Positions 47,607 through 59,586 of a stretch of 64,000 nucleotides of DNA are shown piece by piece. Numbering within the stretch: the first letter of the stretch is position 1; each line of letters begins with the position of its first letter. Location of the stretch: the NCBI RefSeq assembly GCF_000002865.3, contig NW_001865043.1:451008-515007 (forward strand), in the 5' to 3' direction. The stretch comes from Monosiga brevicollis MX1 (lineage: Eukaryota; Opisthokonta; Choanoflagellata; Craspedida; Salpingoecidae). Under the pieces are notes generated by a model. It saw only the letters and a list, made by a program, of their open reading frames with translations. It ran no database searches and was not told the DNA's origin. A program made the translations under genes and the position numbers.

Positions 47607-48522
47607 CGGGCGGGGGGCAAGCCGAAGAGGCACAGTATGAGGTCGTGTTGAGGATGTGCCCCCCGATGAGGAGAGCTGAACAAATCAAACGGAAAAGGCT
47701 GGGCGCAGCACGTTGTCTCCGTCTCTGGCAGTGTGTTGTCTGGCACTTGATACACCACCTATGGTATCTTACTGATGACCTTTTTGTGTGCGTTTTCACA
47801 TGATTGAGTACCCCCACTTTCCACGCTTTTCTTTCCATTTTAGTGTTCAACAGCCAGCAGCCCCATAGTGGTGGCCTCCTGCAAAAAAGAATTTGGCTTT
47901 GTCAAACGGCGACCCGCTGTCAGGCTCCAAGACGTCTGGAGGCCAGTTTTGGGTTGCGAGGAAGCGCGTAAGCAGTGGGAGTGCTCAAATGCGTGGAAGC
48001 ACGGATTTGACGCTAACACCCACCCTTCACCGAACCAATGCAGAGATGCTTCTTCACGGACTCACCGCCAACGCCTAACATCTTCTTTTCGCAGTGTGCT
48101 CACAACTATGAAAGTTTCAATCGGATTCAGATGGAGCACGACAACGTGAAAGCGAAAGCCCAGAACGACGTAGGTGATGGCACAGCCTCACATTGAATGG
48201 TGACAGTGGTGGTCCTCGGGGCCGGCACCTCACAGCAGGATGGCCACACATCGCTGCACCAGGCTTGGCGACTTTATTGAATGGTGCCGTCTCTAAAGTC
48301 CCGAGCCAACACACGCCACGTTCGGCACCAAAGCCAGCCGCCGTGGGTTGAGATTTTGTGGCGGTTCAAGTGGACGAGCTAACGCTGTAAATCGGTGACT
48401 TGGCCACTGGCTGGGTACCACCACCAAATATGTAAATTAATAATACGATGGCAGAAACGGTCGATGACATGCTTCAATTGTCAACAAAGCAACAAGCCCG
48501 CAACCGAGGAGTGGGCAAGCCA
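46977..48522. other. spacer with GT microsatellite and possible small exons
   Basis: (GT)n at about 47573-47602. After 47843 there is an acceptor-like site followed by 100 bases that are open in two frames, and at 48094-48194 an open segment (CAHNYESFNRIQMEHDNVK) ends in TGA after a good acceptor. These could be exons of a small plus-strand gene, but I could not join them in one frame and no family is recognised. The segment 46980-47570 shows no coding signal. Confidence 0.3.
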
Positions 48523-49771
48523 TTATTGTGACTGCGCTGCGATATCAAAAGCCTCGAGTCCACACAGAATCACCTCGGAGTTTTCGGTGTCGGGAGCAGC
48601 TGCAAAGCAGTCGCCGAGCATCTTTACAAGATCCGCCAAGTTCTTGTCGTCATACTCGCTTGGATGTGCAGCTTGATTGCCAGCCAGGCGCAGGGCGTCC
48701 ATGGCGCTGAAGAAGTCACCTGGTGTTTTTGAAGTCTGACCCTGCAAGTGCTCCACAAACGCAAGATACTACTCTGCAATGTTGATCTGGGCGTCTTGCG
48801 AAAGCTTCGTGACAACCTCGTGGATCTCGGTGGTACGAGAAGGAGGAGCGCCTGCTTTTGGGACTTGACCGTAAAATCCGCCATCGCGAATGATGAAGGG
48901 GACAGCCCAGCTCATGTATTCACCAAGGTCTTGCAGGCGGCTAACATCTTCACTGGCTGACCAGCTCACACGACGGATTAGAGTCGCGCGGACAAGCGTT
49001 GCCGCTTTCGACACGATTTGCCGCTTCTGAATCGGGATGCTCACAAGGGTTTCCAAGTTCTCGATGGCGGCAGCGTGGCTCTCATTGGCCTCCGTCAAAT
49101 CTGCGATGGTGGCAGCGTGGCTTTCAATAATGGCAGCGTGGCTCTCATTGTCCTTCGTCAGGGCTTCATTGTCCTTCGTCAGGGCTTTGATGGTGGCAGC
49201 GTGACTCTCATTGGCCTTCGTCAAATCTGCGATGGTGGCAGCGTGGCTTTCAATAATGGCAGCGTGGCTCTCATTGTCCTTCGTCAGGGCTTCATTGTCC
49301 TTCGTCAGGGCTTTGATGGTGGCAGCGTGACTCTCATTGGCCTTCGTCAAATCTGCGATGGTGGCAGCGTGGCTCTGATTGGCCTCCGTCAAATCTGCGA
49401 TGATATTTTTCAGGGTTTCAATGTCCCTGCACATGCTCGGAAGCTGGTCAAGCGCATGCTTGAGGTTGTTCAGCTGGTGTGCCGTTGTCCAAACCCCGTT
49501 GACGTCATGCTCAACTTCCTCCCACCTGGTTGTGGGGGGGGCGGTCGTTGACCATGGTGGCAATCGCTGCTAAGATCTCGCTGGCGCGACGCGCCGCGTT
49601 GGAGTAACTCTGAAAGTAGTCTTGATTGCTATCCAGCTGTTGTACTGCGTTGCAAGAGACACGCGTGAGCAAAAGCATTGACATTGTGGCCTGCAACTCG
49701 TCAGGTCACATACCAAGCCATTCGTATCTGTCTGATCTCAAGAAAGCAAACAACCTGTGATACGCGGCCAT
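48523..49771 (-). pseudogene. coiled-coil gene with 42-aa repeats, apparently disrupted
   Basis: Exon 1 is 49714-49771 (MAAYHRLFAFLRSDRYEWL) and joins in phase to exon 2 from 49644 (VQQLDSNQDYFQSYSNAAR). The frame then changes across a run of eight G (plus strand, 49534-49541). After it runs a long helical region with DLTKANESHAATI-type heptads, including two 42-residue copies, then EYMSWAVPFIIRDGGFYGQVP. An in-frame TAG at 48769-48771 is followed without a gap by more open frame (YLAFVEHLQGQTSKTPGDFF, ALRLAGNQAAHP) to a stop at 48523. The final part resembles DUF4145/HEPN-like helices (LAGNQAAH), a weak resemblance. Either the locus is decaying or the two breaks are sequence errors; both lie at error-prone spots or are single-base changes. 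It could also be a functional gene in other isolates. Confidence 0.6.
49063..49400 (-). repeat. 126-bp coding tandem repeat
   Basis: Two nearly identical 126-bp units plus partial copies, each coding a 42-residue coiled-coil block (KALTKDNEALTKDNESHAAI then IESHAATIADLTKANESHAAT). Within each block an approximately 14-residue subrepeat is visible. The near-identity at synonymous sites points to recent duplication. Confidence 0.9.
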
Positions 49772-50732
49772 GGTCCAAGTCAAGGGTAGCGGGGAAATGA
49801 TTGAGATGATCGATTCGCAACATCATTTGGGGAGGGCCAATTGTCGACAAAACGCTTTCTTTCCCGCCAAACAGAAATGATGACATTTTCCAACAATGGC
49901 TGACATACAACAACACAACAACACAACACAACAACATCACAACACAACAACAACAACAAGTTGCAGCACTGACCGATACTTACATCAGATGCGCGTAGCT
50001 GAACATCTAAAAATATACTGAGGATTTGGTGTACGCTAATAATAGGTGACCGGCCTTCAGCTCTGATGACCAAAGTTGGCCCTCCCTTGGCTGCATGTCA
50101 GGGTTGACCATGAAAGTTGGCCCTTGTCTGCATGAGATGCGGATGTCAAGTCTCATCAACTTGGTATTTACGGCACAGTCGAGCTTCTGGCGTGGATGAT
50201 GCCATATTGAGCCATCAGCCTCCCCAACCGATGGGTGTTTTTCTGGCGGGCAGTGAACAACAGCAGTCTTCAACACAAAAAACAACACCTGTTGTCCCTC
50301 CCAAAGGATTACAACATCCTGCTAACGACTTCGCAATCCTAAGGCGTAACGTAAGGCGTGCAAGGCGAGTCAGTCAGTCAAGTCAATTGCGCGCTCTTGT
50401 GTTGGTGTGAAAGGTGAGCGGCGTGCGTGGTCGGCTCTTGCGTCTTCCAGGGTCTTCGCGCGGTCGGACAGGTTTGGATGTGCGTGCGTAGGGGAGGAAG
50501 GGGGTACGTCTCTTTGGGGGATTGGTAATGCCGGCCAGTGGGGGCATGGATGTCCGGCAGGAATCTTGCTTGGATGGGATGCTTTGTTCCTGTCAGTGCC
50601 AGCAGAGTGGTCCTGCAGGACCTTGAGACCTCGTGTGGGTTGACGGGAGAAGAAACTGGTTGGCTTTGACCTGACCCTCACCTCGCCGTGCTGGTCGTGT
50701 ACCAGAGCCCTCGTTTGCCCTTGACCAGCTTC
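49772..50732. other. divergent spacer
   Basis: Between the coiled-coil gene and threonine dehydratase. 49911-49965 is an (AACAC/AAC)n tract. The remainder (50000-50700) has no supported ORF. It probably contains the promoters of both genes. Confidence 0.55.
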
Positions 50733-52940
50733 ATGTCAAGCCGAGACACTTCTTCACAGGCGTCGGCCGATGAGACCGTGCCTTCTTCGACCAATGCCAA
50801 GGCCCCCATCGAAGCCTTGATCAGTCCGCCTCCCTCCCAAACCGAGGTCAAGGATGTCAAGTTTGAGGATGTCTCCCGGGCCAAGGTTCTGTCCACCCAC
50901 TCCAGTCGTACCAGCAATGTCCCATGTTCCCTGCTTTGAAGTGACCTCTTTGCTTTCACTCTGCATCTCTACTTTGACTCATTCAGTCCCGCCGCTCTTT
51001 TTTTTTTTTTTTTGGATGCACGGCCCCTTATGCTTTATGTAGTACCGCATCTCAGACGGCCTGCATCCCACACCTTGTGACCTCAGCTACGCCCTCTCTG
51101 CTCTGACCGGAACTGACCTTTACTTCAAGAAGGAGTACACCCTTCGCACTGGTACGCGGTGCCTTGCGATTGCCACACTTACCTCAGAGTGCCAATCTGA
51201 CTCACTCACCCTTGGATGACGCCCTTTCTTTTCTTCCATCAGGTTCTTTCAAGGAGCGTGGTGCGCGAAATGCACTCAAACAGTTGACACCCGAGCAGCG
51301 CAAGCACGGCGTCATTGCCGCCTCGGCCGGCAATCACGCCCTGGGCTTGGCCTACCACGGGCAGCTCCTCAACATTCCCGTCTACCTCGTCATGCCAGTG
51401 CGTCCCCCTCTTTGATCTTCCCTCTTCTACCGCGGGTTCTACTCAAATCTGAGAGAAACTGCGCTGGCAAGCTTCTCGCGCGCGCACCGTCGCGTTCTCA
51501 ACTCAAACCAACCCCGCTTGCTCCCTTGTCCATGGTAGCTTTTTGCCCCGCTGAGCAAGGTGGAAAAGTGCCGAACTTTTGGCGCCAATGTGATGACCGA
51601 GGGTGCTCATATCGGCGAATCCATGGTCATTGCCCTGCGAATGGCCGCCGAAAAGAAGCTGACCTACATTAATGGCTACAATGACCAGGCCATCATTGCC
51701 GGACAAGGCACCTGTGCGTTGGAGATCCTGGAGCAAGTGCCCGACGTGGATGCCGTCGTGGTGCCTGTGGGTGGTGCCGGTTTACTTGCTGGCGTAGCCC
51801 TGGCCATCAAGACGCTGCGCCCCGAGATTGAGGTCATCGGTGTCGAGGGGGAGACGTGCCCGTCCTTCTCCGCTGCGCTCAAGGCCGGTGAACCCGTGAC
51901 TGTGGAGGTGAGCAGATCTGCTTTCTGGTGGAGGTGCTCACTTGGCAAATTTCTTTGCCCTTCTTGAGAATTCCTTAAAAACCGGCGTGCGTGTGCACGC
52001 GCTGACCATGATGGTTTCCTCGCTTGCATTGTCTGGCAGGTGCAATCAACCCTCGCTGACGGCCTTGCCGTGCCTCGGGTGGGCCCGACGGCCTTTGCTG
52101 TCGCACGCGATCGCACGGACCGCTGTGTTCTCGTTAGGTACGGCCAACCCTTGTGACTGGCCAACGTCGCCGTTTAAAAGTAGTTTTGCCCGCATCCTTC
52201 AAGCATCATGTCTCCTTTCTGGTGGCGCGTGTTCACCACTCACATTTTACCACCTCGCTTAACTCGTGCTACAGTGAAAAAGAGGTGGCCATTGCCGTTT
52301 TGCGCCTGCTTGAAGTCGAAAAGTGTGCGTTGACCAGGCGCTGACTGCCCAATCTTCTGGTGCCGACACATGTACTCCTTACTGTTTGGCATACAAGTGT
52401 TCTCATCTGGTCTCATGTTGACTGGCTGTCTGGGGATCGATAGGCGTGGTGGAAGGTGCTGGTGCAGCCGGTTTTGCGGCCTTGCTTGCCAACAAATTAC
52501 CCGAGCTCAAGGTTCGTGCAACTAGAGGCATGCATTGGCGGCCTTGGCAGCCACCATTCAAGCAGTTGGCTTGTACCCCATGTGTCTCACCGTCACTTTC
52601 GATTCTTCATCAATTCTAGGGTAAGAAGGTGGTATGCCTTTTGTGTGGCGGCAACATTGATGTTCCCGTGATCGGGCGCGTGCTGGAGCGCGGACTGGCC
52701 GCAGATGGGCGCTTGGTTCGCTTCACTGTCGCCGTTAGCGATCGTCCAGGCTCCATTGCCCGTCTCACCGCCCTTATGGCTGAGCTCGGGGCCAGCGTCA
52801 AGGACATTCAGCATGAGCGCGCCTGGATCGAGACGGACATTATGAGTGTGGCCATTCGCGTCGTTCTCGAAACGCGCAGCAGGGAGCATGCCGAAGAAGT
52901 GCACCAACAGCTGCTTCAGCGTGGTTACAAGTGCGTCTGA
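50733..52940 (+). CDS. L-threonine dehydratase with C-terminal ACT domain
   Basis: Exons 50733-50885, 51043-51151, 51243-51397, 51539-51907, 52040-52137, 52275-52324, 52444-52511 and 52620-52940 give 440 aa plus TGA. PLP-dependent fold type II: the Schiff-base lysine lies in [11 protein letters not shown] (about residue 90), followed by [37 protein letters not shown], the phosphate loop [11 protein letters not shown] (about 217) and [14 protein letters not shown]. Residues 365-440 are one ACT domain ([19 protein letters not shown]). It deaminates threonine (and serine) to 2-oxobutyrate or pyruvate and ammonia. The single ACT domain and length match the eukaryotic/bacterial TdcB/IlvA-short type. 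An upstream in-frame Met at 50688 could add 15 residues. The first 45 residues are Ser/Thr-rich. Poly-T lies in intron 1. Confidence 0.95.
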
Positions 52941-53321
52941 TTCCCTCTCTGTCTCTGTCTCTCTCTAGCCCTTTTCTCATCAGCCGACATCACTTTGCTG
53001 GTCGTTTTCCCGCCTGCAGCCTCACATGGATGGCGTAGACGACGGCACAGCCCAAGTGAATGTGTATTGGTCCATGTCGAGCAGGCTTGATCATGTCCTC
53101 GCCGAGTGGCGAACTCAAAAACCATAAAAAAAAAAACTAGACATTGACCAGGCCTATCTGCTCTCTTTATGGAAAAGCAGATGCAGTCCTTTCACGTTCA
53201 AATAATACAAGTCGTCCCTGGGCAAAAGCATGCCGGCTGTGCTTATCCCTTCGAAATCAGCGTGAGAATTTTCTTCAATTGCTCGCCACGACCAGAAGTC
53301 AATACCCCACCGCATGCGGTC
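52941..53321. other. convergent 3' spacer
   Basis: Region between the stops of threonine dehydratase and the zinc-finger gene. It has a short tctgtctctctct stretch at 52945-52965 and an A-run near 53124-53134. No gene seen. Confidence 0.6.
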
Positions 53322-55738
53322 TCACATTGGCATCGATTCCAGCTTGCTTTGCATGGCCTTGACCTCGGCCTCATCCGGTTCAGTTCCGGCCGATGCATGA
53401 CTGGACAAGGTGTAGTCCAGCGCTCGTAGTTGTGCCTTGAGGCGCCGTAGGCGTGCTGTCTGTGTGCGCACGCTTGTCAACTCGTTTTCGGCTGAGGATT
53501 GGCGGGCTTCAGCCTCAGCTCGGCGCAGCTTGATAAACTGTACAGGTTGACAGGGCAGGAAAAGTGATGAATAGGGTCAAGCAAGATGCATGCACATGAA
53601 ATGACGCGATAACTTGAGGGATGTCATATTAGCCGACCAGGGTGCGCCATTGCAACAAACGTACTGCTTCAAGCTGGGTTGAGTAGTGCTCTAGAAACGT
53701 GTCCAAAGGAAAATGAGCCAAGCCGCTCAAGTCAAGATCTGCAATCTGCTCAGGCGTCATGGACCAGCCTGGTGGGACCAAAAATTGCAAGCAAGCCCTA
53801 CCAACCACACACACACGCAAGAAAGTGATACTGAGTGGACAACAAGCACCCCATGATCGGAGAGCGACTGTCAAAGTGTGCGTCGGGCGTAAAACGAACT
53901 TGAACATATCAGCGATGGTGCCAAGCTGTGTTTCATCCATGCGGCGACTGCGCTTGAGTGGGCGGGCGGTGGTCGTGCTATCTCGTGTAGAGTCAGATGC
54001 CGGTGTTCCTGATTCAGCAACTGGGGCGGGCGAAGGAGCGGGGCTCTCCAGGGAGTTGGAGGCCGTTTTTCTGCGACTCCGCCCGTCAGTGCGCGAATCG
54101 CTGGCGCTACGCTTGGCGGCCAGATTGGACGCTGCGTTGCGCGAGGACTTGGAAGTGCCAGCAGCGGCAACATTGCCGTCCACAGTCTGACTTTTTCTTC
54201 GCGTAAGCTCGTGACTCGTGCGTGTTGGGCGGGTGGTGGATGTAGGGGGGGTGCTGGTGGCAGTGGTGGCAATGCCCGGAGTTTGCATCACGACAGATTT
54301 GTCTTGATCGGCGGCGTTTGAGTTTTCGTTCTGCAACTGTGGCTGTAAAGCCTCCTTTTCCTCAAGCTCGCGTTCATAGGCTTCCAGCTGGGCGTAGGCT
54401 GCCGGGTGGGCTCGTGAGATGTGGCGGCGAATGTTGTGGCGGCGTGTAAAGAGGCGTGAGCAGACCGGGCATACGCCATCTTCCGAGGCAGCCCCAGCAC
54501 CCTTGAGAACATTGACTGCGGCTTCCAGTGTTTCCTGTGATACTCGGCGTTGCGGGTCGTGAATTGAGTTGGGCGGGATACCCCAGTCTGCTTTGGCTGT
54601 CGCAGCGGCCGATGTTTGTGGCTGCAACTCTTGTTCTCCTGAGGTCGGGGAGAGGACGGAGTTTGGATTTGATAAATGAGTTTCATCTGCGTTGGCGAGA
54701 CTTGCCACGCTACCCCCCAAAGCATATGGGTGTGTGCCAAGATCGTCGGTGAATGGGTTCATGTTGGCCGAGGCCAAACTGGTGAGGGGCCCCGCCGCAG
54801 CGGCGGAAGAGAGCGAGGTGCTCGAGGCCCCCATCAGCATTGACGGCCAGCCTGGTGGGTCATCACTGGCCATGGACATGCTCGTTGTTGGGTGATGTGG
54901 GGCTTGTGACACCGCTTGCCCAAGAAGCGCAGCGTGCATGGAGACGTGTGGTGCATGGTGTCTCTGTAGTTGGTGTTCAAGACTTTGGGCATGCTGCAAA
55001 GGTGTACCGTGAAGTGCGTGCAGCATTGAATGGTCACGGGGAAGAAGTTGCTGATGGGTGGTCAGCTGGTGGTGTCCTTGCTCGGCCCGCGGGTCTTGTG
55101 TCGTGTGTTCTTGCTGGTGCAAAAGGTGGTGCAATGCGTTGGGTGCCGAGTACGCTGGAGGAGAGCATGGCCGGATCGGAGGTGAGGGTTTCTCGCTGGG
55201 AGCTGGCGAGGGTTGTCACTTGATCTGCCCAAGTTTTGGAGGGTGGAGCACTGCGGCGGGGGAAAAGTGTTGACGTACCGGACATGTGAGGCTGGTGAGA
55301 GGCAAACGAGGCCTCCTTAGGGGCATACACGGGTGCAGCCTCGCTGCCCATGGCCATGCCGGCCAAGGAAGGGTGAGAGGAGGCAGAGGACATGCCGGTG
55401 GCAAAAGACATGGGAAAAGCGGATGGCGTGTCGGCTAGACTGGTGGCCAAGCCATTCACGCCCAGAATGGAAGAAGGATAGCTGCTGGCGCTCGACATTG
55501 CCCCACCAAGGTTCATGCCCACATTGAGGCCCATGCCCATGTCCAAGCCCGACATGTCGGCTGCCGACAACCCATGCGACGTCACGCCATGACCATTCAT
55601 GGTCGCGGGATAGGTCGGCATCTGCTGTGTGTACGATGCCATCATGTGGTCAAGTTCAGCGGTCATCAAATTCGGATCACCTACATAACCCCCGTTGGAT
55701 CCGGCTCCCACCCCGCCGCCACTGCCGCTGGTCGCCAT
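53322..55738 (-). CDS. C2H2 zinc-finger protein with C-terminal coiled coil
   Basis: The start at 55738 (MATSGSGGGVGAGSNG) opens a Met/Ser/Gly-rich exon to 55279. A 76-bp intron (55203-55278) links in phase to the long second exon from 55202. That exon carries a His/Gln-rich stretch and one classical finger, CPVCSRLFTRRHNIRRHISRAH (C-x2-C-x12-H-x4-H), then an acidic helix (QLEAYERELEEKEAL) and basic patches (RKSQTVD, LKRSRRMDETQ). Two further exons add WSMTPEQIADLDLSGLAHFP and FIKLRRAEAEARQSSAENEL, an amphipathic helix with Leu/Ala heptads, stop TGA at 53322. A single finger with basic flanks and a zipper-like tail suggests a nuclear DNA-binding regulator. No specific family recognised. Confidence 0.75.
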
Positions 55739-55974
55739 ATTCTGCCCGACGACCAACAGCTAATCAGTGATGGACGGATCCCAAAAAAAAGAAAGAAAAA
55801 ACAAAAAACAAAAAAATTAATCGAGATGAAAACTCTCTCTGGTTGTCTCGCTTTTTTTTTTTGTCTTCTCACACTGGGCTGTGGTCGCTCCGCATTGCCG
55901 CACAGGCATGGGTGGACGAATGCGCTCACAAGTGGAACAAGGGAAACAGACATGGGAGTCAATTATCGGGGTCT
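55739..55974. other. tandem spacer
   Basis: The 236 bp between the zinc-finger ATG and the YME1L stop, both minus. A- and T-runs at about 55783-55862. No gene. Confidence 0.55.
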
Positions 55975-58433
55975 CTAATGCGCAGCAGGGGACGGGAGAT
56001 CGGGTAGCTTCTTGCCCTTGATGATCAAACGCATTTCATCTGCTGTCAGGGTCTCTCGCTCGAGCAGAGCCTTGGCCAAACGATGATGCTCTTTTTCATG
56101 CTTGGTCAGGATGGCAACGGCGCCCGCCATGGCTTCCTAACAAAAGTGGTAACACAACAATGTGCAACACAATGTCAAAGACGTCGCCATGAGGATGGCA
56201 GCCACCAATGACCATGCTCTGGCTTAGGTTCCAAGGCCGGGCCAAGTCACCAGTCGCGCACAAACCTCAAGGATTCGTTTCGTTTCTTGTTCGATCAGGG
56301 CCCGAGTCTCGTTGCTAATCACGTCTTCATCGTCAAACATCATTGGACCAACCTACGGAACACACCATCATAAAAAAAAAAAAAAAAAAAAAAAAAAGAA
56401 AGATCAGCCCGCAATGCTGGTCGTGGAATGCGCGAATACACCACAAACACGCGTGTGAGAACACGATGTCGCAGGGATCAAACCTTGTCACTCATGGCGT
56501 ATTTGGTCACCATGGTACGGGCCATTTTGGTGGCTTGCTCGACATCACTGGACGCCCCCGAAGTGACATTGTCGTAGCCAAAAATCTTCTCTTCGGCCGC
56601 ACGGCCTCCCATGCACACGATCAGTCGGGCCATCATTTGCTGGCGAGTCATGGAGTTGGTGTCATCCTCGGGCAGCTGTGTAACCATGCCGAGGGCATTA
56701 CCGCGAGGAACGATGGTGGCCTTGTACACGGGAACTGCGCCCGGTGCATAGAGGGCGCACAACGCGTGGCCACCTTCATGGTACGCGGTCACGGCCTTGT
56801 CCTTCTCGGTAATGACGGCTTGTTTGCGCTCAGCACCCATGAGAATCTTGTCCTTGGCCCATTCAAGCATGGCCAGGTCGATCGAGTCGCGCTGTTGGCG
56901 CGAGGCCTGAAGCGCGGCTTGGTTGATGAGATTGGCCAGTTCGGCGCCGCTAAAGCCAACAGTGCCGCGGGCAATGGTCCACAGGTCTTCCTTGTTATCC
57001 AGCTGGACCTTGCTGGCGTGTGTTTCCAGGATCTTTTGGCGACCCCGCACATCTGGAAGCGGTACTTTGATGTGTGTATCAAAACGGCCCGGGCGGATCA
57101 GGGCAGGGTCCAGGCTCTCGGGAAAGTTGGTCGCGGCCACCACAATCACCTTGTCAGATGAGTTGAAGCCATCCAGCTCCACCAAGAGCTGGTTCAGTGT
57201 CATTTTGGAGTACTGCTGGTCACGGCCAGAGCGGCGCGAGCCCACGGCGTCAATCTCGTCCATAAATACAATGCACGGCGCCTTGCGCTTGGCGACGGCA
57301 AAGAGTTCGCGGACGCGACGGGCGCCCACACCAACAAACATCTCATCAAACTCCGAGCCGGAGCAGTAAAAGAAAGGCACGCCGGCCTCACCGGCCACAG
57401 CCCGGGCCAGCAACGTCTTGCCCGTGCCCGGCGGTCCCATGAGCAAAACACCCTTGGGCAGTTTGCCGCCCAGGCGGGTGAAGCGGTCAGGGTGACGCAG
57501 AAACTCGACCACATCCATGAGCTCCTCCTTGGCCTCGTCAGCACCCTGCACATCCTCAAAGGTGTACTGGCGATCCATGGCTTCGGGGCGAACCTCGTTG
57601 TCTGCCCCCATGGCACGACCACCCAGACCGCGCTCATCCACAGCCTGGTTCATGGCAGAGAGGAGAATGAGCAAAAAAATGATGGTGCGCAGCAGACGCC
57701 ACAGCTGAGACTTGGTCGAGGGCTCTTGCATGGCGACATAGATGGGTTCTTCATGCGAACCACGGCTCTGCTTATCGCTTCCGGCGTTGAAGTAAGAGTA
57801 GTCGCTACCACGGCCGGTATCCTTGCCACCAAAGCTGGCCTGTCTCGGGGCCATGGACGCGAGGGGCATGTCTGCAACAGCGGCGGCTGCAGCACTGGCC
57901 GTGGAATACTTGGCCAGGATGGGGGTGAGGTCAGTGGATTCAAGGCGACCAGCGTTGACCAGGGCAGCAATGTAGTGCTTGATGCACGCGTCGTCACTGG
58001 CATAGCGCTGGCTGGTGAATCGACGGATGGCCTCTTCCGGCTCCTCTTCGGCCAGGAGCTGTCATGACAGGCAACACGAGGTGAGGCAGGTTCGGCCCAG
58101 CAGGGTGTCCCACAGCGGCAGTTGGTCCGATGATGGAGCACATACCTGAAGAGCTTGGGCCTGTTTTGAGGCATCATTGGGGTGTGCATCGGCTTCCTCA
58201 ACGACAGCGTCCAAGTCGGAGCCTCGGAAAGGGCCAAAAAAAGATCGTTGCTGGTGGCGGAGGGGGTCAGCCACCTGTTGGGTTGCTGGCACGGGACTGA
58301 GGGTCGACCAGAGTTGGTGGGGCTGCAGGGTTCGCAGCGTTGCCGTAAGGGTAGGAGTTACACTATGTATGGCTGTTGCACGGGCCCTCGCCAATCCATG
58401 CACCGTGCGCGTCGCGCTCCGCGCCTGTGTCAA
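55975..58433 (-). CDS. YME1L: YME1L / FtsH-type mitochondrial i-AAA protease
   Basis: Exons 58146-58433, 56484-58058, 56266-56352 and 55975-56136 give 703 aa plus TAG. The Arg/Ser/Thr-rich N-terminus lacks acidic residues for about 60 positions (a mitochondrial presequence). One membrane helix near residue 211 ([19 protein letters not shown]) precedes the AAA module: Walker A GPPGTGKT (about 303), Walker [13 protein letters not shown], second region of homology [20 protein letters not shown]. The zinc-metalloprotease motif HEGGHA lies at about 521, followed by the M41 helical domain. A single TM helix and the ordering fit the inner-membrane i-AAA protease facing the intermembrane space. It degrades misfolded inner-membrane proteins and processes OPA1 in animals. 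All catalytic motifs are intact. Confidence 0.96.
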
Positions 58434-59053
58434 GCCACAGCCAGGTCAGCTACCCGTGTGCGCGCGGGCAGGTAGAGGGGGGCTCAGGCTATAAGATTCA
58501 TGTTGGTACGTACGAGGGCCAGCAAGGGGCGGGGCTGCCAGCACTGCCCGCCTAAAACAGGGCCAAGCATGGCAAAAGGTTGCTGCCAGGGTTGCACCAG
58601 TCAGTCAAAGATGAATATGAAATCAGCGACCAGCACACTGGAGTCAGAGCGCATGGCTTACTGTGTCCGCGTTTAAGGGGCAGTTATCAACATGAAGCTA
58701 CACGCATCTTCACCTCCCTGTACGCAACAGGTGGCCGAGCGTTCGCACTCTACGAAGAGTGAGGTTGGTGCGGGCTTGCTGGCTGCAATCGGGCACGTCA
58801 GCTCAGCCAAGACCGGGACACCGGAGGTTGTTGCCACCCGTAGCTCAAGCTTGTCAAACAAGCTGGACAGTGAGTGTTGGAAAGACGTGGGGTCAGGGTA
58901 TCGATAAGCTCAGCCCAGCAATCACAGGTGGCAGCCGCAACGCCAACAGAAGAGGGTGCAGCGCCGCCTCAAATGCTCGTCACGTCACTTCAGCGGAACG
59001 AAATGCACACACAGAGAGAGCAGAGCGCGCAGAGAGAGAGAGCGAGAGAGAGC

Positions 59054-59097
<44 letters not shown>

Positions 59098-59586
59098 AAC
59101 CGGTCGGCAATTTAAGCTGCAGCTACCACATGTGACAGCTATACAGAAAAGTCTACCATAAATTACACTTTGATAATTATTGTCAGCACAAAGGCTGTGC
59201 CCAGAGAGCCGGGGCTTTAAAATCATTTTGTTGGGATAAATGGGGTTAAACTGATAGTGTGAATGCCATCGTCTATTTTTTCCACTTACATCAGATACCC
59301 TTGCGGTTACTACCCCTCTTTCTTCTCTCTTCTCTGAACCAAAACGGTGAGCACAAATGGCAGCGCCCCTCGATCGTTGGACCTGCACCGTGTGTACCGT
59401 ACGGAACTGCTTGTATTCTGGGAGATGAATTTACTTCCTAGAAGTTGTTATTTCAAGCGGTGGTCAAGGACTCGGGGCCGGCCCGCCCAAAAGGCGCAAG
59501 GGTTGCATCGCAGGGAAGACGGCGGTGCACCTGTTTGAGCTCACGTGCAAACCGACATCCTCTGCTTGCCTTTGTGTGACGGATAG
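58434..59586. repeat. divergent spacer with GT repeat
   Basis: 1153 bp between the YME1L and COX6C-like start codons. 59030-59057 is a gagaga tract passing into (GT)n at 59058-59095. No supported gene; it probably holds the promoters of both mitochondrial genes. Confidence 0.6.

Noticed and set aside
47192-47803. 203-aa plus-strand open frame
   Set aside because: Crosses a GT microsatellite, Cys/Val-rich low complexity, no domain and no start context.
44696-48771. UAG read as glutamine, suggested by two in-frame TAG codons (44696 and 48769)
   Set aside because: TAG is the natural stop of several intact genes here (PTB, CFAP97-domain, RXYLT1-like, YME1L, ZFC3H1-like), so a reassigned code is unlikely.
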